Shown one piece after another: positions 1-9,323 of a stretch of DNA of 64,000 nucleotides. The DNA is from Stenotrophomonas sp. NA06056 (lineage in GTDB: Bacteria > Pseudomonadota > Gammaproteobacteria > Xanthomonadales > Xanthomonadaceae). The DNA lies in the NCBI RefSeq assembly GCF_013364355.1, contig NZ_CP054931.1, forward strand, positions 1,240,001 through 1,304,000, written 5' to 3'. The position numbers and the translations under genes are program-made. The notes under the pieces were generated by a model. It searched no databases. It was not told where the DNA came from and saw only the letters and a list, made by a program, of their open reading frames with translations. Positions within the stretch are counted from its first letter, which is position 1. Each line of letters starts with the position of its first letter.

Positions 1-1
1 G

Positions 2-613
2 GACAACAAGAGCATCGAGCCGATGCGTGCCTTCGGCGTGGACACCATGTCGATCGGCTATCTGGTCGAGGACGAAACGCCGCTGATCATGCGCGCACCG
101 CGCGCGACGGCGGCGCTGACCCAGCTGTTCGAAGACACGCTGTGGGACGATCTGGACTACCTGCTGATCGACCTGCCGCCGGGCACCGGTGACATCCAGC
201 TGACGTTGGTGCAGAAGATCCCGCTGGCCGGCGCGGTGATCGTCACCACGCCGCAGGACATCGCCACGCTGGATGCGAAGAAGGCGCTGAAGATGTTCGA
301 GAAGGTGGAGGTGCCGGTGCTGGGCGTGGTCGAGAACATGGCCGTGCACACCTGCAGCAACTGCGGGCACGTGGAGCATCTGTTCGGCGAGGGCGGTGGC
401 GAGCGCATGGCGGCGCAGTACGGCGTGCCGCTGCTGGGGTCGTTGCCGCTGCAGATCGGCATCCGCGAGCAGGGCGATGCCGGCACCCCGATCACCGCCG
501 CGCAGCCGGATTCGGCGGCGGCCCAGGCCTACCATCGCGCGGCCCAGCGTCTGGTCGAGGAGGTGGGCAAGCGCCCGCGCGCCTCGATCCCGATCCTGTC
601 CTCGCTGCTGTAA
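2..613 (+). CDS. apbC: Mrp/ApbC family iron-sulfur cluster carrier ATPase (5' end outside window)
   Basis: This is the C-terminal two thirds of a P-loop ATPase of the Mrp/NBP35 family, which carries Fe-S clusters to apoproteins in the cytoplasm. The reading frame is open from base 2. The Walker A loop would lie upstream of the window. What remains shows the switch-II-like motif DLPPGTGD near base 170, and a CxxC pair at bases 353-355 and 362-364 (Cys-Ser-Asn-Cys), the conserved cluster-bridging cysteines at the dimer interface. The stop codon is at 611-613. The product ends with a short basic tail. Its neighbour dcd begins 80 bases later and may have its own promoter, so co-transcription is possible but not shown. 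Confidence 0.93.
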   Translation, partial: DNKSIEPMRAFGVDTMSIGYLVEDETPLIMRAPRATAALTQLFEDTLWDDLDYLLIDLPPGTGDIQLTLVQKIPLAGAVIVTTPQDIATLDAKKALKMFEKVEVPVLGVVENMAVHTCSNCGHVEHLFGEGGGERMAAQYGVPLLGSLPLQIGIREQGDAGTPITAAQPDSAAAQAYHRAAQRLVEEVGKRPRASIPILSSLL

Positions 614-692
614 GGGCCCGCTGGCGGGGCTGCGGCGGTGACGCCCGGCCCCCTGTTAGAATCCTCGCGCCCCCTTGCACCCAGGACAGAGC

Positions 693-1259
<567 letters not shown>

Positions 1260-1298
1260 AGGTAGCGCCGGGCGACGCCCTGCGTTTTCCGTGATCAC

Positions 1299-1322
1299 AA
1301 AGGCGGCGCATGCGCCGCCTTT
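1299..1322. terminator. Bidirectional intrinsic terminator between dcd and the 55-aa membrane gene
   Basis: A perfect 24-base palindrome (12-base arms, AAAGGCGGCGCA and its complement) sits between two convergent genes. The arms end in AAA and TTT, so either strand yields a GC-rich hairpin followed by U residues. It probably serves dcd (plus) and the small minus-strand gene at 1325-1492. Confidence 0.75.
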
Positions 1323-1324
1323 GC

Positions 1325-1492
1325 TTATTTGCCGCGACCGAACAGGATCGCGATGCCCACGGCCACCAGGCCGAGCGGCCACCAGGTCAACAGCAGGCGC
1401 GACAGGTTCAGGTTGGTCCAGCCCAGGTTGCTGGCCAGCATGAACAGGCCGATCAGGATCAGCAGGATGGCGGCGACGATATTGAATCGCAT
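1325..1492 (-). CDS. 55-aa membrane protein, DUF5668/LiaF-TM-like
   Basis: A short reading frame below 60 codons that encodes MRFNIVAAILLILIG at its start, then a second hydrophobic stretch around residues 35-51 and a basic end (FGRGK). The two hydrophobic segments are joined by a short polar loop with the pattern LGWTNLNLSRLL, followed by TWWPLGLVAVG. This layout is typical of the small two-helix domain found in LiaI/LiaF-like envelope-stress proteins (DUF5668). I assign the family by pattern only. It is convergent with dcd and shares its terminator palindrome. Function unknown; likely an inner-membrane protein. Confidence 0.7.
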   Translation of the reverse strand: MRFNIVAAILLILIGLFMLASNLGWTNLNLSRLLLTWWPLGLVAVGIAILFGRGK

Positions 1493-1507
1493 CGGGTCGG
1501 CACTGGC

Positions 1508-1930
1508 TCAGGAATGGGCCGGATATCCTAGCCGTTCCTTCCAGTAGGCGACATGCTGGTCCAGCGCGGCCGGCTCATAGCGGTGCGCCGGGCCGCTGCC
1601 CCATACCGGTCCCGGCCATGCCGGATCGCCGTCGTGGCGTCCGATCACGTGGAAATGCAGTTGCCGCACGATGTTGCCCAGCGCACCGATGTTGATCTTC
1701 TCCACCCCGTCGGAACCATGCAGGGCCTTGCAGGCGCGGTTGAGCTCGGTGCGCAGCTTGTCCTGCTGCTCGCCGTCCAGCTCGATCCACTCGGTCACCC
1801 CGGGCAGGCGCGGCACCAGGACCAGCCAGGGGAATCGTTCGTCGTTCATCAGTCGCACTTGCGACAACGGGCCTTCGGCTACCAGCACGCTATCGGTGGC
1901 CAGGCGTGAATCGAGTTCGAAATCGCTCAT
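1508..1930 (-). CDS. HIT domain protein
   Basis: A 140-aa protein of the histidine triad superfamily, which hydrolyses or transfers nucleotidyl groups. The motif near the end reads QLHFHVIGR (Gln90, His92, His94). The last two histidines of the triad are kept, but the first is replaced by Gln, as in a common bacterial HIT subgroup. The substrate cannot be inferred. Its start overlaps the stop of... the neighbouring hydrolase reading frame is arranged as follows: the hydrolase (upstream on the minus strand) ends in the ATGA that also carries this start codon (1927-1930), so the two are translationally coupled. Confidence 0.85.
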   Translation of the reverse strand: MSDFELDSRLATDSVLVAEGPLSQVRLMNDERFPWLVLVPRLPGVTEWIELDGEQQDKLRTELNRACKALHGSDGVEKINIGALGNIVRQLHFHVIGRHDGDPAWPGPVWGSGPAHRYEPAALDQHVAYWKERLGYPAHS

Positions 1931-2598
1931 CCAAGATGCTCCGAGAAGAAGTCCAGGGTGCGTTGCAGCGCCAGGGCGGCGCTGTCTGGATCATACGCAT
2001 GTCCGACCTCGCGGTTGAAGGCATGGTCGGCGGGATAGACGTAGGTCGCCATCTGCGGCAGCTTCTCGCGGTGGGCCTGGATCGCCTCCGGCGGGATGCT
2101 CTTGTCCTGCGCGCCGAAGTGGAACATCACCGGGGCCTTCGGTGTTTCCTCCAGGAACTGCACGTTGCGCGCCCCGTAGTAGCTCACCGAGGGCAGGCCC
2201 AGGCGCAGCGCGGACAGAAGCGCGACGCTGCCGCCCCAGCAGTAGCCCACCGTGCCGACCTTGCCGTGCGGGGCCAGCCGGGTGGCGGCGGCGCGGACCA
2301 CTTCCAGTGCCTTCTCCATGCCCAGGGCAGTGACCCGTTCCAGGCCATCCTTTACGCCTTCAGGGCTGTAGGGCAGGGCGTCCGGATCGGCCTCGGGGCC
2401 GTCGACCAGGTCGAAAAACGACGGCGCCAGCACCGCATAGCCCTCGGCCGCGAAGCGCTCGGCGACGCCGCGGATGTGCGGGTTGGCGCCGAAGATCTCC
2501 TGCACCACCACCAGGCCGCCACGCGGGGTGCCTTCGGGCAGCGCCTGCCAGGCGCGGACCGGGCCATGATGCGTATCCAGGGTGATCCATTCGGACAT
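1927..2598 (-). CDS. Dienelactone hydrolase family protein
   Basis: A 223-aa alpha/beta hydrolase. The family triad can be read as Cys120 (in GYCWGGS), Asp165 and His192 (in DHAF), and Glu34 (VQEIFG) matches the residue that activates the nucleophilic cysteine in dienelactone hydrolases. In Pseudomonas such enzymes open dienelactones during chloroaromatic breakdown, but most genomic homologues, including this one outside any catabolic cluster, have unknown substrates. It is the first gene of a two-gene minus-strand unit with the HIT gene and is divergent from rimO. Confidence 0.85.
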   Translation of the reverse strand: MSEWITLDTHHGPVRAWQALPEGTPRGGLVVVQEIFGANPHIRGVAERFAAEGYAVLAPSFFDLVDGPEADPDALPYSPEGVKDGLERVTALGMEKALEVVRAAATRLAPHGKVGTVGYCWGGSVALLSALRLGLPSVSYYGARNVQFLEETPKAPVMFHFGAQDKSIPPEAIQAHREKLPQMATYVYPADHAFNREVGHAYDPDSAALALQRTLDFFSEHLG

Positions 2599-2696
2599 CG
2601 GGGTGTACCTCGTTGCAGGGGGCAGGCCTGCATTGTCGGTGTTTGGCGGGTTAGCGCGATGTCAGCGGTTGTGCGGGATCGGGCGATTCACGCGAT

Positions 2697-2726
2697 TCAG
2701 AGGCGGCCGTCCAACCCCGGTATACT
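2697..2726 (+). promoter_or_regulatory. Candidate sigma-70 promoter of rimO
   Basis: TTCAGA at 2697-2702 and TATACT at 2721-2726 are 18 bases apart. The -10 matches the consensus at five of six positions and the -35 at four. The start of rimO lies 79 bases downstream, after a hairpin. Confidence 0.4.
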
Positions 2727-2756
2727 GGCGCCCTTTCAGGCCCCGGCCCCCAGGTC

Positions 2757-2777
2757 CCCCTGCCATGCCGGCAGGGG
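2757..2777 (+). other. Hairpin in the rimO 5' leader
   Basis: CCCCTGCC and GGCAGGGG form a perfect 8-bp stem around a 5-base loop (2765-2769), between the candidate promoter and the rimO start. There is no run of T after it, so it is more likely a structured leader than a terminator. Confidence 0.4.
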
Positions 2778-2804
2778 CCCAGGCCCCCAGAGTCCCGCGA
2801 TTCC

Positions 2805-4166
2805 ATGTCCCAGCTGAACCCCAAAGTCGGCTTCGTCAGCCTTGGCTGCCCGAAGGCCCTCGTCGATTCCGAGCGCATCCTCACCCAGCTGCGGTCGGAA
2901 GGCTACGACATCGTGCCGTCCTACGATTCGGCCGACGTTGTGGTGGTCAACACCTGTGGCTTCATCGATTCGGCGGTGACCGAATCGCTGGATGCGATCG
3001 GCGAGGCGATGAACCAGAACGGCAAGGTCATCGTCACCGGCTGCCTGGGCAAGCGCCCCGAGCAGATCCGTGAGGCGTACCCGAACGTGCTGGCGGTGTC
3101 CGGGCCGCAGGACTACCAGAGCGTGATGGAAGCCGTGCATGCGGCGCTGCCGCCCAAGCACGATCCCTTCGTGGATCTGGTGCCGGACTACGGCATCAAG
3201 CTGACCCCGCGTCACTACGCTTACCTGAAGATTTCCGAGGGCTGCAACCACCATTGCAGCTTCTGCATCATTCCCTCGATGCGCGGCAAGCTGGTCTCGC
3301 GCCCGGTCGATGACGTGCTGCGCGAAGCCGAGCGCCTGGTGCGCGGCGGCGTGCGCGAACTGCTGGTGGTTTCGCAGGACACCTCTGCCTACGGCGTGGA
3401 CGTGAAGTACGCCGAGAAGATGTGGCGCGACAAGGCCTACCAGACCCGCTTGAAGGCACTGTGCGAAGGTTTGTCCGAGCTGGATGCATGGGTGCGCATG
3501 CACTACGTCTATCCGTACCCGCACGTCGATGACGTGGTGCCGCTGATGGCCGAGAACCGCATCCTGCCGTACCTGGATATTCCGTTCCAGCACGCCAGCC
3601 CGCGCATCCTGCGCCTGATGAAGCGCCCTGGCGCGGTCGAGAAGACCCTGGAGCGCGTGCAGAACTGGCGTCGTATCGCGCCGGACATCACCGTGCGTTC
3701 CACCTTCATCGTCGGTTTCCCGGGGGAAACCGAGGCTGAGTTCGAAGAGCTGCTGTCGTTCCTGGACGAAGCGCAACTGGATCGCGTGGGTGCGTTCGCC
3801 TACTCGCCCGTCGAGGGCGCCACGGCCAACAACCTGCCGGACCCGGTGCCGGAAGAAGTGAAGCAGGAGCGCTTGGCGCGCTTCATGGAAAAGCAGGCGC
3901 AGATTTCGGCGTCGCGTCTGGAAGCCAAGATCGGCACGGTGCAGCAATGCCTGGTCGATGCCATCGAAGGCGATATCGCGGTGGCCCGTTCCAAGGCCGA
4001 TGCGCCGGAGATCGACGGCCTGGTGCATATCCAGAACGCCGACCAGGTTGCGCTGCGCGTGGGTGAGTTCGTCGACGTGGAAATCACCGAGAGCGACGAG
4101 CACGATCTGTACGGCGACGCACTGCCGCCGACCACGCGCCCGGCATTCGACCTCAAGGTGCTGTGA
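2805..4166 (+). CDS. rimO: Ribosomal protein S12 methylthiotransferase RimO
   Basis: A 453-aa radical-SAM enzyme that adds a methylthio group to the conserved aspartate of ribosomal protein S12. Domains in order: an N-terminal UPF0004 domain with three cluster cysteines (in SLGCPKA, NTCGF and TGCLG), the radical-SAM core with CxxxCxxC at Cys147, Cys151 and Cys154 (GCNHHCSFC), and a C-terminal TRAM domain that ends near residue 450. The length is close to E. coli RimO (441 aa). The start was chosen for the conserved opening [12 protein letters not shown] shortly after it. Its stop overlaps the next gene by an ATGA-like junction at 4163-4166. Confidence 0.96.
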   Translation: MSQLNPKVGFVSLGCPKALVDSERILTQLRSEGYDIVPSYDSADVVVVNTCGFIDSAVTESLDAIGEAMNQNGKVIVTGCLGKRPEQIREAYPNVLAVSGPQDYQSVMEAVHAALPPKHDPFVDLVPDYGIKLTPRHYAYLKISEGCNHHCSFCIIPSMRGKLVSRPVDDVLREAERLVRGGVRELLVVSQDTSAYGVDVKYAEKMWRDKAYQTRLKALCEGLSELDAWVRMHYVYPYPHVDDVVPLMAENRILPYLDIPFQHASPRILRLMKRPGAVEKTLERVQNWRRIAPDITVRSTFIVGFPGETEAEFEELLSFLDEAQLDRVGAFAYSPVEGATANNLPDPVPEEVKQERLARFMEKQAQISASRLEAKIGTVQQCLVDAIEGDIAVARSKADAPEIDGLVHIQNADQVALRVGEFVDVEITESDEHDLYGDALPPTTRPAFDLKVL

Positions 4167-4984
4167 CCGGAGCAAAGGCTGCTGATAGCGGCCCACGCCG
4201 CTTCGTAGCACCGCTGCGCACGGCGGTGGATCGGGCTGCATTCGATCATCCGCTGTTTGCCGGTGTCGCGGAATTCGGTGACCTGCTGGCGGCAGTGGAC
4301 TGGCCGCGCGTGTCCGACCTGGACGCGCGCCTGGCGCTGTCGGGCAAGCGCTTTGTCGAGCAGGATGCGGCGCTGCTGGCCGACGGCCTGCACTACGAAA
4401 CGCGCATCGCCGAAGGGCGCATCGCAACCCGTGCCGAGAACTGGCACGACCTGTTCAATGCCCTGGCCTGGGCACGCTACCTGCCGATCAAGCGCGCACT
4501 CAACACGCAGCAATGCCGGCATATCGAGGGTATGGCCGCAGGGCAGCGCAACCGCGCGCAGGCCGCGCTGACCCAGTTCGATGAAACCGGCGTGGTGGTG
4601 CGCGTGCGCGATCCGGCGTTGCTGGCGAGCTGGGATGCCCACGATTGGCGCACGTTGTTCGAACCGATCCATTGGCAGTCAGGGCGGATTGCCATTGCCG
4701 CTGTATTTGGTCATGCGCTGATGGAGCAGGCGCTGTTGCCGGGGCGGCTGCTGGTGGGTAAATGCATCGTGCTGCAGGGCGATGACGATGCGGGTTGCAT
4801 CGGCGCGGTCGCCCAGGCCATCGACGAGGGCAGGGTGCTGCTCGACCCTCTGGAGCTACGTCCGCTGCCAATGGCGGGCATTCCGGGCTGGCATGCCGGT
4901 CAGGCGCCAGCCTTCTACGCGAACGACGACTACTTCCGCCCTCTGCGCGACGGGCGTCGTTACCCGCCACCGCTGCCGCTGTAG
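4163..4984 (+). CDS. DUF3025 domain protein
   Basis: A 273-aa protein recognised as DUF3025 by the conserved segments [21 protein letters not shown] (residues about 88-108, containing [11 protein letters not shown]) and the [10 protein letters not shown] and IPGWH motifs near the end. It has no signal peptide or membrane span. Biochemical role unknown. The start codon is GTG at 4163 and overlaps the rimO stop, so it is probably translated from the same message. Its stop codon TAG (4982-4984) is also the tail of the GTAG that opens a SMAG palindrome. Confidence 0.8.
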   Translation: MTGAKAADSGPRRFVAPLRTAVDRAAFDHPLFAGVAEFGDLLAAVDWPRVSDLDARLALSGKRFVEQDAALLADGLHYETRIAEGRIATRAENWHDLFNALAWARYLPIKRALNTQQCRHIEGMAAGQRNRAQAALTQFDETGVVVRVRDPALLASWDAHDWRTLFEPIHWQSGRIAIAAVFGHALMEQALLPGRLLVGKCIVLQGDDDAGCIGAVAQAIDEGRVLLDPLELRPLPMAGIPGWHAGQAPAFYANDDYFRPLRDGRRYPPPLPL

Positions 4985-5004
4985 AGCCGGGCCGATGCTC
5001 GGCT
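4981..5004 (+). repeat. SMAG-type palindrome (single) overlapping a stop codon
   Basis: GTAG followed by AGCCGGGC and, after a short loop, GCTCGGCT forms an imperfect hairpin of the GTAG-headed class scattered over Stenotrophomonas genomes. The stop codon of the DUF3025 gene lies inside the GTAG head. The element separates this gene from convergent greB. Confidence 0.6.
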
Positions 5005-5027
5005 GAGCACCACTGTCCGCTGGAGGC

Positions 5028-5543
5028 TCAGCCCTTGGCCGCAGCCTCGTACTCGACACCGATCACCGCAAAGGTGTGGTGACCGCTAGGCAGTTCCACC
5101 GAAAACTCATCATCCAGGCGCTTCTTCAACAGGGCCCGCGCCAACGGCGAGTCGATGCTGATCCAGCCCAGTCCGGCATCGGTCTCATCCGGCCCGACGA
5201 TGCGATAGCGGCTGGTCTGCCCGCTGTCCACGTTCTCCAGCTCCACCCACGCACCGAAGAACACCGCCTGCGGATCGGTCGGCGTGGTGTCGACCACGCG
5301 CAGTGATTCCAGGCGTTTGGTCAGGTAGCGCACGCGTCGATCAATCTCGCCCAGCTGCTTCTTGCGGTAGGTGTATTCGGCATTTTCCGAGCGATCCCCC
5401 TCTGCTGCTGCGGCGGCCAGCGCTTTCACCACTTCGGGTCGGCGCACACGCCACAGGTCATCCAGCTCGGCCTTCAAGCGTGCATGGCCGGCGGCGGTGA
5501 TCAGCGCGGTGCTCTTTTCTGCAGGGGGACGCCAACGCGACAT
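5028..5543 (-). CDS. greB: Transcription elongation factor GreB
   Basis: A 171-aa Gre factor that rescues backtracked RNA polymerase by stimulating transcript cleavage. The N-terminal coiled coil (about residues 12-80) carries the acidic tip motif GDRSENAEY (Asp50, Glu53), whose acidic residues reach through the secondary channel to the active site. The C-terminal FKBP-like domain follows (about 88-165). The sequence [15 protein letters not shown] in the coiled coil and the length over 160 aa favour GreB over GreA. Convergent with the DUF3025 gene. Confidence 0.92.
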   Translation of the reverse strand: MSRWRPPAEKSTALITAAGHARLKAELDDLWRVRRPEVVKALAAAAAEGDRSENAEYTYRKKQLGEIDRRVRYLTKRLESLRVVDTTPTDPQAVFFGAWVELENVDSGQTSRYRIVGPDETDAGLGWISIDSPLARALLKKRLDDEFSVELPSGHHTFAVIGVEYEAAAKG

Positions 5544-5578
5544 GTAATACGGCTTCTCGTACGGAATGAAACAACGAC

Positions 5579-5600
5579 GGCGCGCCCTTGCCGGCGCGCC
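5579..5600. other. Inverted repeat between greB and the HerA-like gene
   Basis: Two GGCGCGCC octamers separated by six bases form a perfect 8-bp stem just beyond the 3' end of the HerA-like gene. Only scattered T residues follow on the minus strand, so terminator function for that gene is possible but not clear. Confidence 0.4.
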
Positions 5601-5621
5601 GCGGAGGTACTGGCGGGGTTC

Positions 5622-7127
5622 TCAGCGCTTGCCGCCGAAGATGCCACCCAGGATGCCGCGCACGATCTGGTTGCCCAGCTTGGTACCGACCGTACGCGTG
5701 GTCTGCTTGGCCATCGTCTCGATCATGCCCTGGCGGCGCTTGGTGCCGAAAATAGCGTCCTTGATCGACTGCCCGAAGCCACCTTCCTGCGCCTCGTCCT
5801 GTTCACGGCTGCGCGCAGCCGGCGCATCGGTTTTCTCGACGGCCTTCTGCGCGCGCTGCGCCAGCAGTTCGGCGGCCGATTCGCGGTTGATGGCGGTGTC
5901 GTAGCGCGTGCCGACCGGGCTGCCTGCACGCACCTGCGTACGTTCGGTCTCGGTGACCGGTCCCATGCGGCAGCGCGGCGGGGCGATCATCGTCTGCTGC
6001 ACCGGCATCGGCACGCCCTTGTCCTGCAGCGTGGACACCAGCGCTTCGCCGGTGCCGAGCTGACTGAGCACCTTCACCACATCCAGCTTGGGGTTCGGCA
6101 CGAAGGTCTCGGCGGCGGTCTTCACCGCCTTCTGGTCGCGCGGGGTGAAAGCGCGCAACGCGTGCTGCACGCGGTTGCCGAGCTGGCCGAGGATGTTGGC
6201 CGGCACGTCGTCGGGGAACTGCGAGCAGAAGTACACGCCCACGCCCTTGGAGCGGATCAGTCGCACCACCTGTTCGATGCGCTGTACCAGTGCGGGGGGC
6301 GCATCGTCGAACAGCAGGTGCGCTTCGTCGAAGATGAAGACCAGCTTCGGCTTGTCGAGGTCGCCCACTTCCGGCAGCTGCTCGAACAGTTCCGACAACA
6401 GCCACAGCAGGAAGGTGGAGTACAGCTTGGGCTTGAGCACCAGCTGGTCGGCGGCCAGGATGCCGATGACACCGCGGCCATCATGGTTGACCCGCATGAC
6501 GTCGGCCAGTTCCAGCGCCGGTTCGCCGAAGAAATGCTCGCCGCCGTCCTGCGCCAGGCGCAGCAGGGCGCGCTGGATGGCGGCCACCGATTGCGCGCTG
6601 ACCAGACCGTACTCGGTGGAAATGTCCTTGCGCTCCTCGGCCACCAGGCCGAGGAGGGCGCGCAGGTCGTCCGTGTCCAGCAGCAGCAGGCCGCGGTCAT
6701 CGGCCAGCTTGAACACGATGTCGAGCACGCCGGCCTGGGTGTCGTTCAATTCCAGGATGCGTGCCAGCAGGGTCGGACCCATCTCGCTCACGGTGGTGCG
6801 CACCGGATGGCCCAGCTTGCCGTAAAGATCCCAGAACACGGTGGGGCTGGCCGCGGGGGCGTAGTCGCTCACGCCGATCTCGGCCGCGCGCTTGAGCAGG
6901 TTCTCAGCGCCGGTACCCGGCACGGCCAGGCCGGACACATCGCCCTTCACATCGGCCAGGAATACCGGCACCCCGATCCGCGAGAATCCCTCGGCCAGGG
7001 TCATCAGGGTCACGGTCTTGCCGGTGCCGGTAGCGCCGGCCACCAGCCCATGGCGGTTGCCGAGTTTCGGCAGCAGGGTGACAGCCACATCGTCGGTGAT
7101 GCCTTTGCCGAGCAGAATCGGATCCAT
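5622..7127 (-). CDS. HerA/YjgR-like ATPase (DUF853)
   Basis: A 501-aa P-loop ATPase. Walker A is GATGTGKT (residues 31-38) and Walker B is FIFDEAH (Asp267-His270). The family (DUF853, E. coli YjgR) belongs to the HerA/FtsK superfamily of ring ATPases, usually drawn as DNA translocases, but YjgR itself has no settled role. No NurA nuclease gene is nearby, so the archaeal HerA-NurA type pairing is not supported. The C-terminal 100 residues are charged and low in complexity (Lys/Arg/Glu/Ala), ending in a glycine-rich GGIFGGKR. It is divergent from the lytic transglycosylase gene. Confidence 0.9.
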   Translation of the reverse strand: MDPILLGKGITDDVAVTLLPKLGNRHGLVAGATGTGKTVTLMTLAEGFSRIGVPVFLADVKGDVSGLAVPGTGAENLLKRAAEIGVSDYAPAASPTVFWDLYGKLGHPVRTTVSEMGPTLLARILELNDTQAGVLDIVFKLADDRGLLLLDTDDLRALLGLVAEERKDISTEYGLVSAQSVAAIQRALLRLAQDGGEHFFGEPALELADVMRVNHDGRGVIGILAADQLVLKPKLYSTFLLWLLSELFEQLPEVGDLDKPKLVFIFDEAHLLFDDAPPALVQRIEQVVRLIRSKGVGVYFCSQFPDDVPANILGQLGNRVQHALRAFTPRDQKAVKTAAETFVPNPKLDVVKVLSQLGTGEALVSTLQDKGVPMPVQQTMIAPPRCRMGPVTETERTQVRAGSPVGTRYDTAINRESAAELLAQRAQKAVEKTDAPAARSREQDEAQEGGFGQSIKDAIFGTKRRQGMIETMAKQTTRTVGTKLGNQIVRGILGGIFGGKR

Positions 7128-7249
7128 GGTCCAGCCCTTGTGATGAATGTGCCAATGTTAACCGCCGACGGTGACGGGTCGAATGTCGGCTTGCCCCGAC
7201 CTTGGCCGCGCCGCTACTCTGCCTGCCTGTTTCATACACAGTGCCACCA

Positions 7250-8860
7250 ATGCCCGTTCCTGTCCTGATTTCCCGCACCTGGCCGCTGCTGGCCCTGGCC
7301 GGCCTGGTTTCCCTGGCACCGGAGGCCCACGCACAGCGGGTTTCGGCCCGGGACAAGGTGAAGGTGGATGCACTGCAGCAGCGCATGACGGCTGCCGAGA
7401 AGCGCTACAGCGATGCCGTGCTGCTGGTGGCCAACGCCGATCCGAAGGGTCGCAACGAGGCCGATGCCGCGCTGGAGGACATGGAAGATGTCATCAGCGA
7501 GTGCGTGAAGCAGAAGGGCTGCCAGATGAGCAACATGCTGGCGACCTACAAGCGGTTGCTCAAGCATGACGCCGATGCCGCCGCCGATGATGACGTGGCC
7601 GATGAGGCTGGCGACCGCCTGGAGGCCGATCCGGACCATGTCGGCCCGCTGGCTGCCGACGTACCCGAAGCGGCCCGCGCAGCGGCGCTGTTGAACGACA
7701 AGCGCCATGCCTTCGACAACATGGTCGAGTACAACCCGGCCGTGCAGGCCGGCATCCGCCGCTGGCTGACCGACATGCGCCCGGCGCTGATGACCACCTA
7801 CGAGAACTACCAGAACCTGCGCGCAGTGATGTGGCCGGAATGGGAAAAGCGCGGCCTGCCCGAGGCGCTGCTGTTCGGCATCATGGCCAAGGAGTCCAAC
7901 GGCCGCGTGCATGCGTCCTCACGCGCCGGCGCCGCGGGCCTGATGCAGTTCATGCCGGCCACTGGCCGCCGCTTCGGCCTGGGCCCGGACGGTACCGGTT
8001 TCGATACCCGCTTCGATGCGCGCAGCGCCGCCGAAGCCAGCGCGACGTACCTCAACGAGCGCATGCGCGAGCTCAACAACAACGTCGAACTGTCGTTGGC
8101 CGGCTACAACGGTGGCGAGGGCCGCGCGGCGCGGGTCTACAAGCAGTACCCGGGCCAGAGCTTCTGGGTGGACAGCGTCTACAACCAGTTCCCGGGCGAG
8201 ACCAAGGACTACGTGCCGATGGTGATCGCCGCGTCCTGGATCTTCCTGCACCCGCAGCAGTACGGCGTGGAGTTCCCGAAGATCAACGCACAGCCGGCCA
8301 CCATCCGCTTGGCCCGCTCGACCACGATCTACGAGCTGACCATCTGCCTGGGCAGCCATGGCACCCGCGATGGCTACATGCGCGCACTGCGCAACCTCAA
8401 TCCGCGCTATGAGGCCGATGGCTGGATTCCGGCCGGCACCCTCATCAACGCCACCAACCGCATTGCCGGCCTGTACGCGCGCAACTGCGTCAGCGGCCCG
8501 CGTGCGGATCTGGCTCGCACCCTGATCACCGCCGACCTCAATGCGGCGATCGTGCGCCCCAGCGCTGCCAGCTACACCGGCAGCGTGGCCGTGGGCGGGG
8601 TGGTGCCGGTGGTCGATCCCAATGCCGCCAGCAGCGTGCCGACCACGCCTGCCGCGCCCGTGGCTGCGCCGCGCCCCGCGCCGGCACCGCGCGCCAAGCC
8701 GGCCCGCAGCTACAAGGTCGGCAAGGGTGAGACCCTGGGCCGGATCGCCGCGAAGTTCCAGTGCGATGTGCCGGTGCTGGCCCGCGCCAATGGCCTCAAG
8801 GCCCCCGGCTACAGCCTGCGCCACGGCCAGGTGCTGAAGCTGCAGGGCTGCGACAAGTAA
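7250..8860 (+). CDS. Lytic transglycosylase with LysM domain (MltD-like)
   Basis: A 536-aa exported murein hydrolase. Residues 1-28 look like a signal peptide (hydrophobic core, cleavage after AHA). I see no lipobox cysteine, unlike E. coli MltD. The SLT domain (about 190-330) has the catalytic Glu215 in MAKESNG, then AGAAGLMQFMPAT and the AGYNGG-type motif. A proline/alanine-rich linker leads to a single LysM repeat at about 486-532 (SYKVGKGETLG). It should cleave the MurNAc-GlcNAc bond to give 1,6-anhydro ends. I chose the start at 7250 because upstream residues from 7202 would spoil the signal peptide. Confidence 0.88.
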   Translation: MPVPVLISRTWPLLALAGLVSLAPEAHAQRVSARDKVKVDALQQRMTAAEKRYSDAVLLVANADPKGRNEADAALEDMEDVISECVKQKGCQMSNMLATYKRLLKHDADAAADDDVADEAGDRLEADPDHVGPLAADVPEAARAAALLNDKRHAFDNMVEYNPAVQAGIRRWLTDMRPALMTTYENYQNLRAVMWPEWEKRGLPEALLFGIMAKESNGRVHASSRAGAAGLMQFMPATGRRFGLGPDGTGFDTRFDARSAAEASATYLNERMRELNNNVELSLAGYNGGEGRAARVYKQYPGQSFWVDSVYNQFPGETKDYVPMVIAASWIFLHPQQYGVEFPKINAQPATIRLARSTTIYELTICLGSHGTRDGYMRALRNLNPRYEADGWIPAGTLINATNRIAGLYARNCVSGPRADLARTLITADLNAAIVRPSAASYTGSVAVGGVVPVVDPNAASSVPTTPAAPVAAPRPAPAPRAKPARSYKVGKGETLGRIAAKFQCDVPVLARANGLKAPGYSLRHGQVLKLQGCDK

Positions 8861-8883
8861 TCTTTCCGCAATCTGGATATCGC

Positions 8884-9231
8884 ATGGACCTCGAAGACAC
8901 CCGCAACCTGTTCACCAACCTCCGTGAGAACACCGACTGGGACCTGGACGCTCCGCTGCTGTGGGGGTACTTCTTCGTGCACTCCACCGCCGAGCCGCTG
9001 CAGGCACTGGGCACCCACCTGCAGGCGCAGGGGTATGTGCTGGTGGAACTGTTCGAGCAGGAGCCGGAGGACGGTGACGCTGCATTCCACGTGCTGCACG
9101 TGGAGCGCGTGGAAGTCCACGACGAAACCTCGCTGGACAAGCGCAACCAGGAACTGAGCGCGCTGGCCACGCAGATGGGCGTCGAAGACTACGACGGCAT
9201 GGACGTCGGCCCGGCGCCGACCCTGCAGTAA
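8884..9231 (+). CDS. RraB-like ribonuclease E inhibitor family protein
   Basis: A 115-aa acidic protein of the RraB/DUF1260 type. E. coli RraB binds RNase E and dampens its activity. Visible features are the compact alpha/beta fold pattern, the segment WGYFFVHSTAEPLQALGTHLQAQGY cut in the middle here as WGYFF..HSTAE, and an acidic C-terminal region ending DYDGMDVGP. The start at 8884 has no strong ribosome-binding site but gives the family length. It lies 23 bases after the transglycosylase stop. The family call is good; the partner in this organism is assumed. Confidence 0.75.
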   Translation: MDLEDTRNLFTNLRENTDWDLDAPLLWGYFFVHSTAEPLQALGTHLQAQGYVLVELFEQEPEDGDAAFHVLHVERVEVHDETSLDKRNQELSALATQMGVEDYDGMDVGPAPTLQ

Positions 9232-9243
9232 CGCCCGCATCCG

Positions 9244-9316
9244 GTAGTGCCGGCCGCTGGCCGGCAGCTTTCGATGCGTTGGATCAACGGCGGTGCCGGC
9301 CAGCGGCCGGCACTAC
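9244..9316. repeat. SMAG repeat pair, facing
   Basis: Two 23-base elements, GTAGTGCCGGCCGCTGGC... at 9244-9266 and its inverted copy ending in CTAC at 9294-9316, flank a 27-base spacer. Each can fold alone and the pair can fold into one long cruciform. This is the classic facing pair of GTAG-headed palindromes in S. maltophilia. It lies between convergent genes and could end both transcripts. Confidence 0.85.
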
Positions 9317-9323
9317 CGGAGGA

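Noticed and set aside
5622..7127. A HerA-NurA type DNA-end processing or defence pair
   Set aside because: No nuclease gene neighbours it, and the protein fits the YjgR/DUF853 family.
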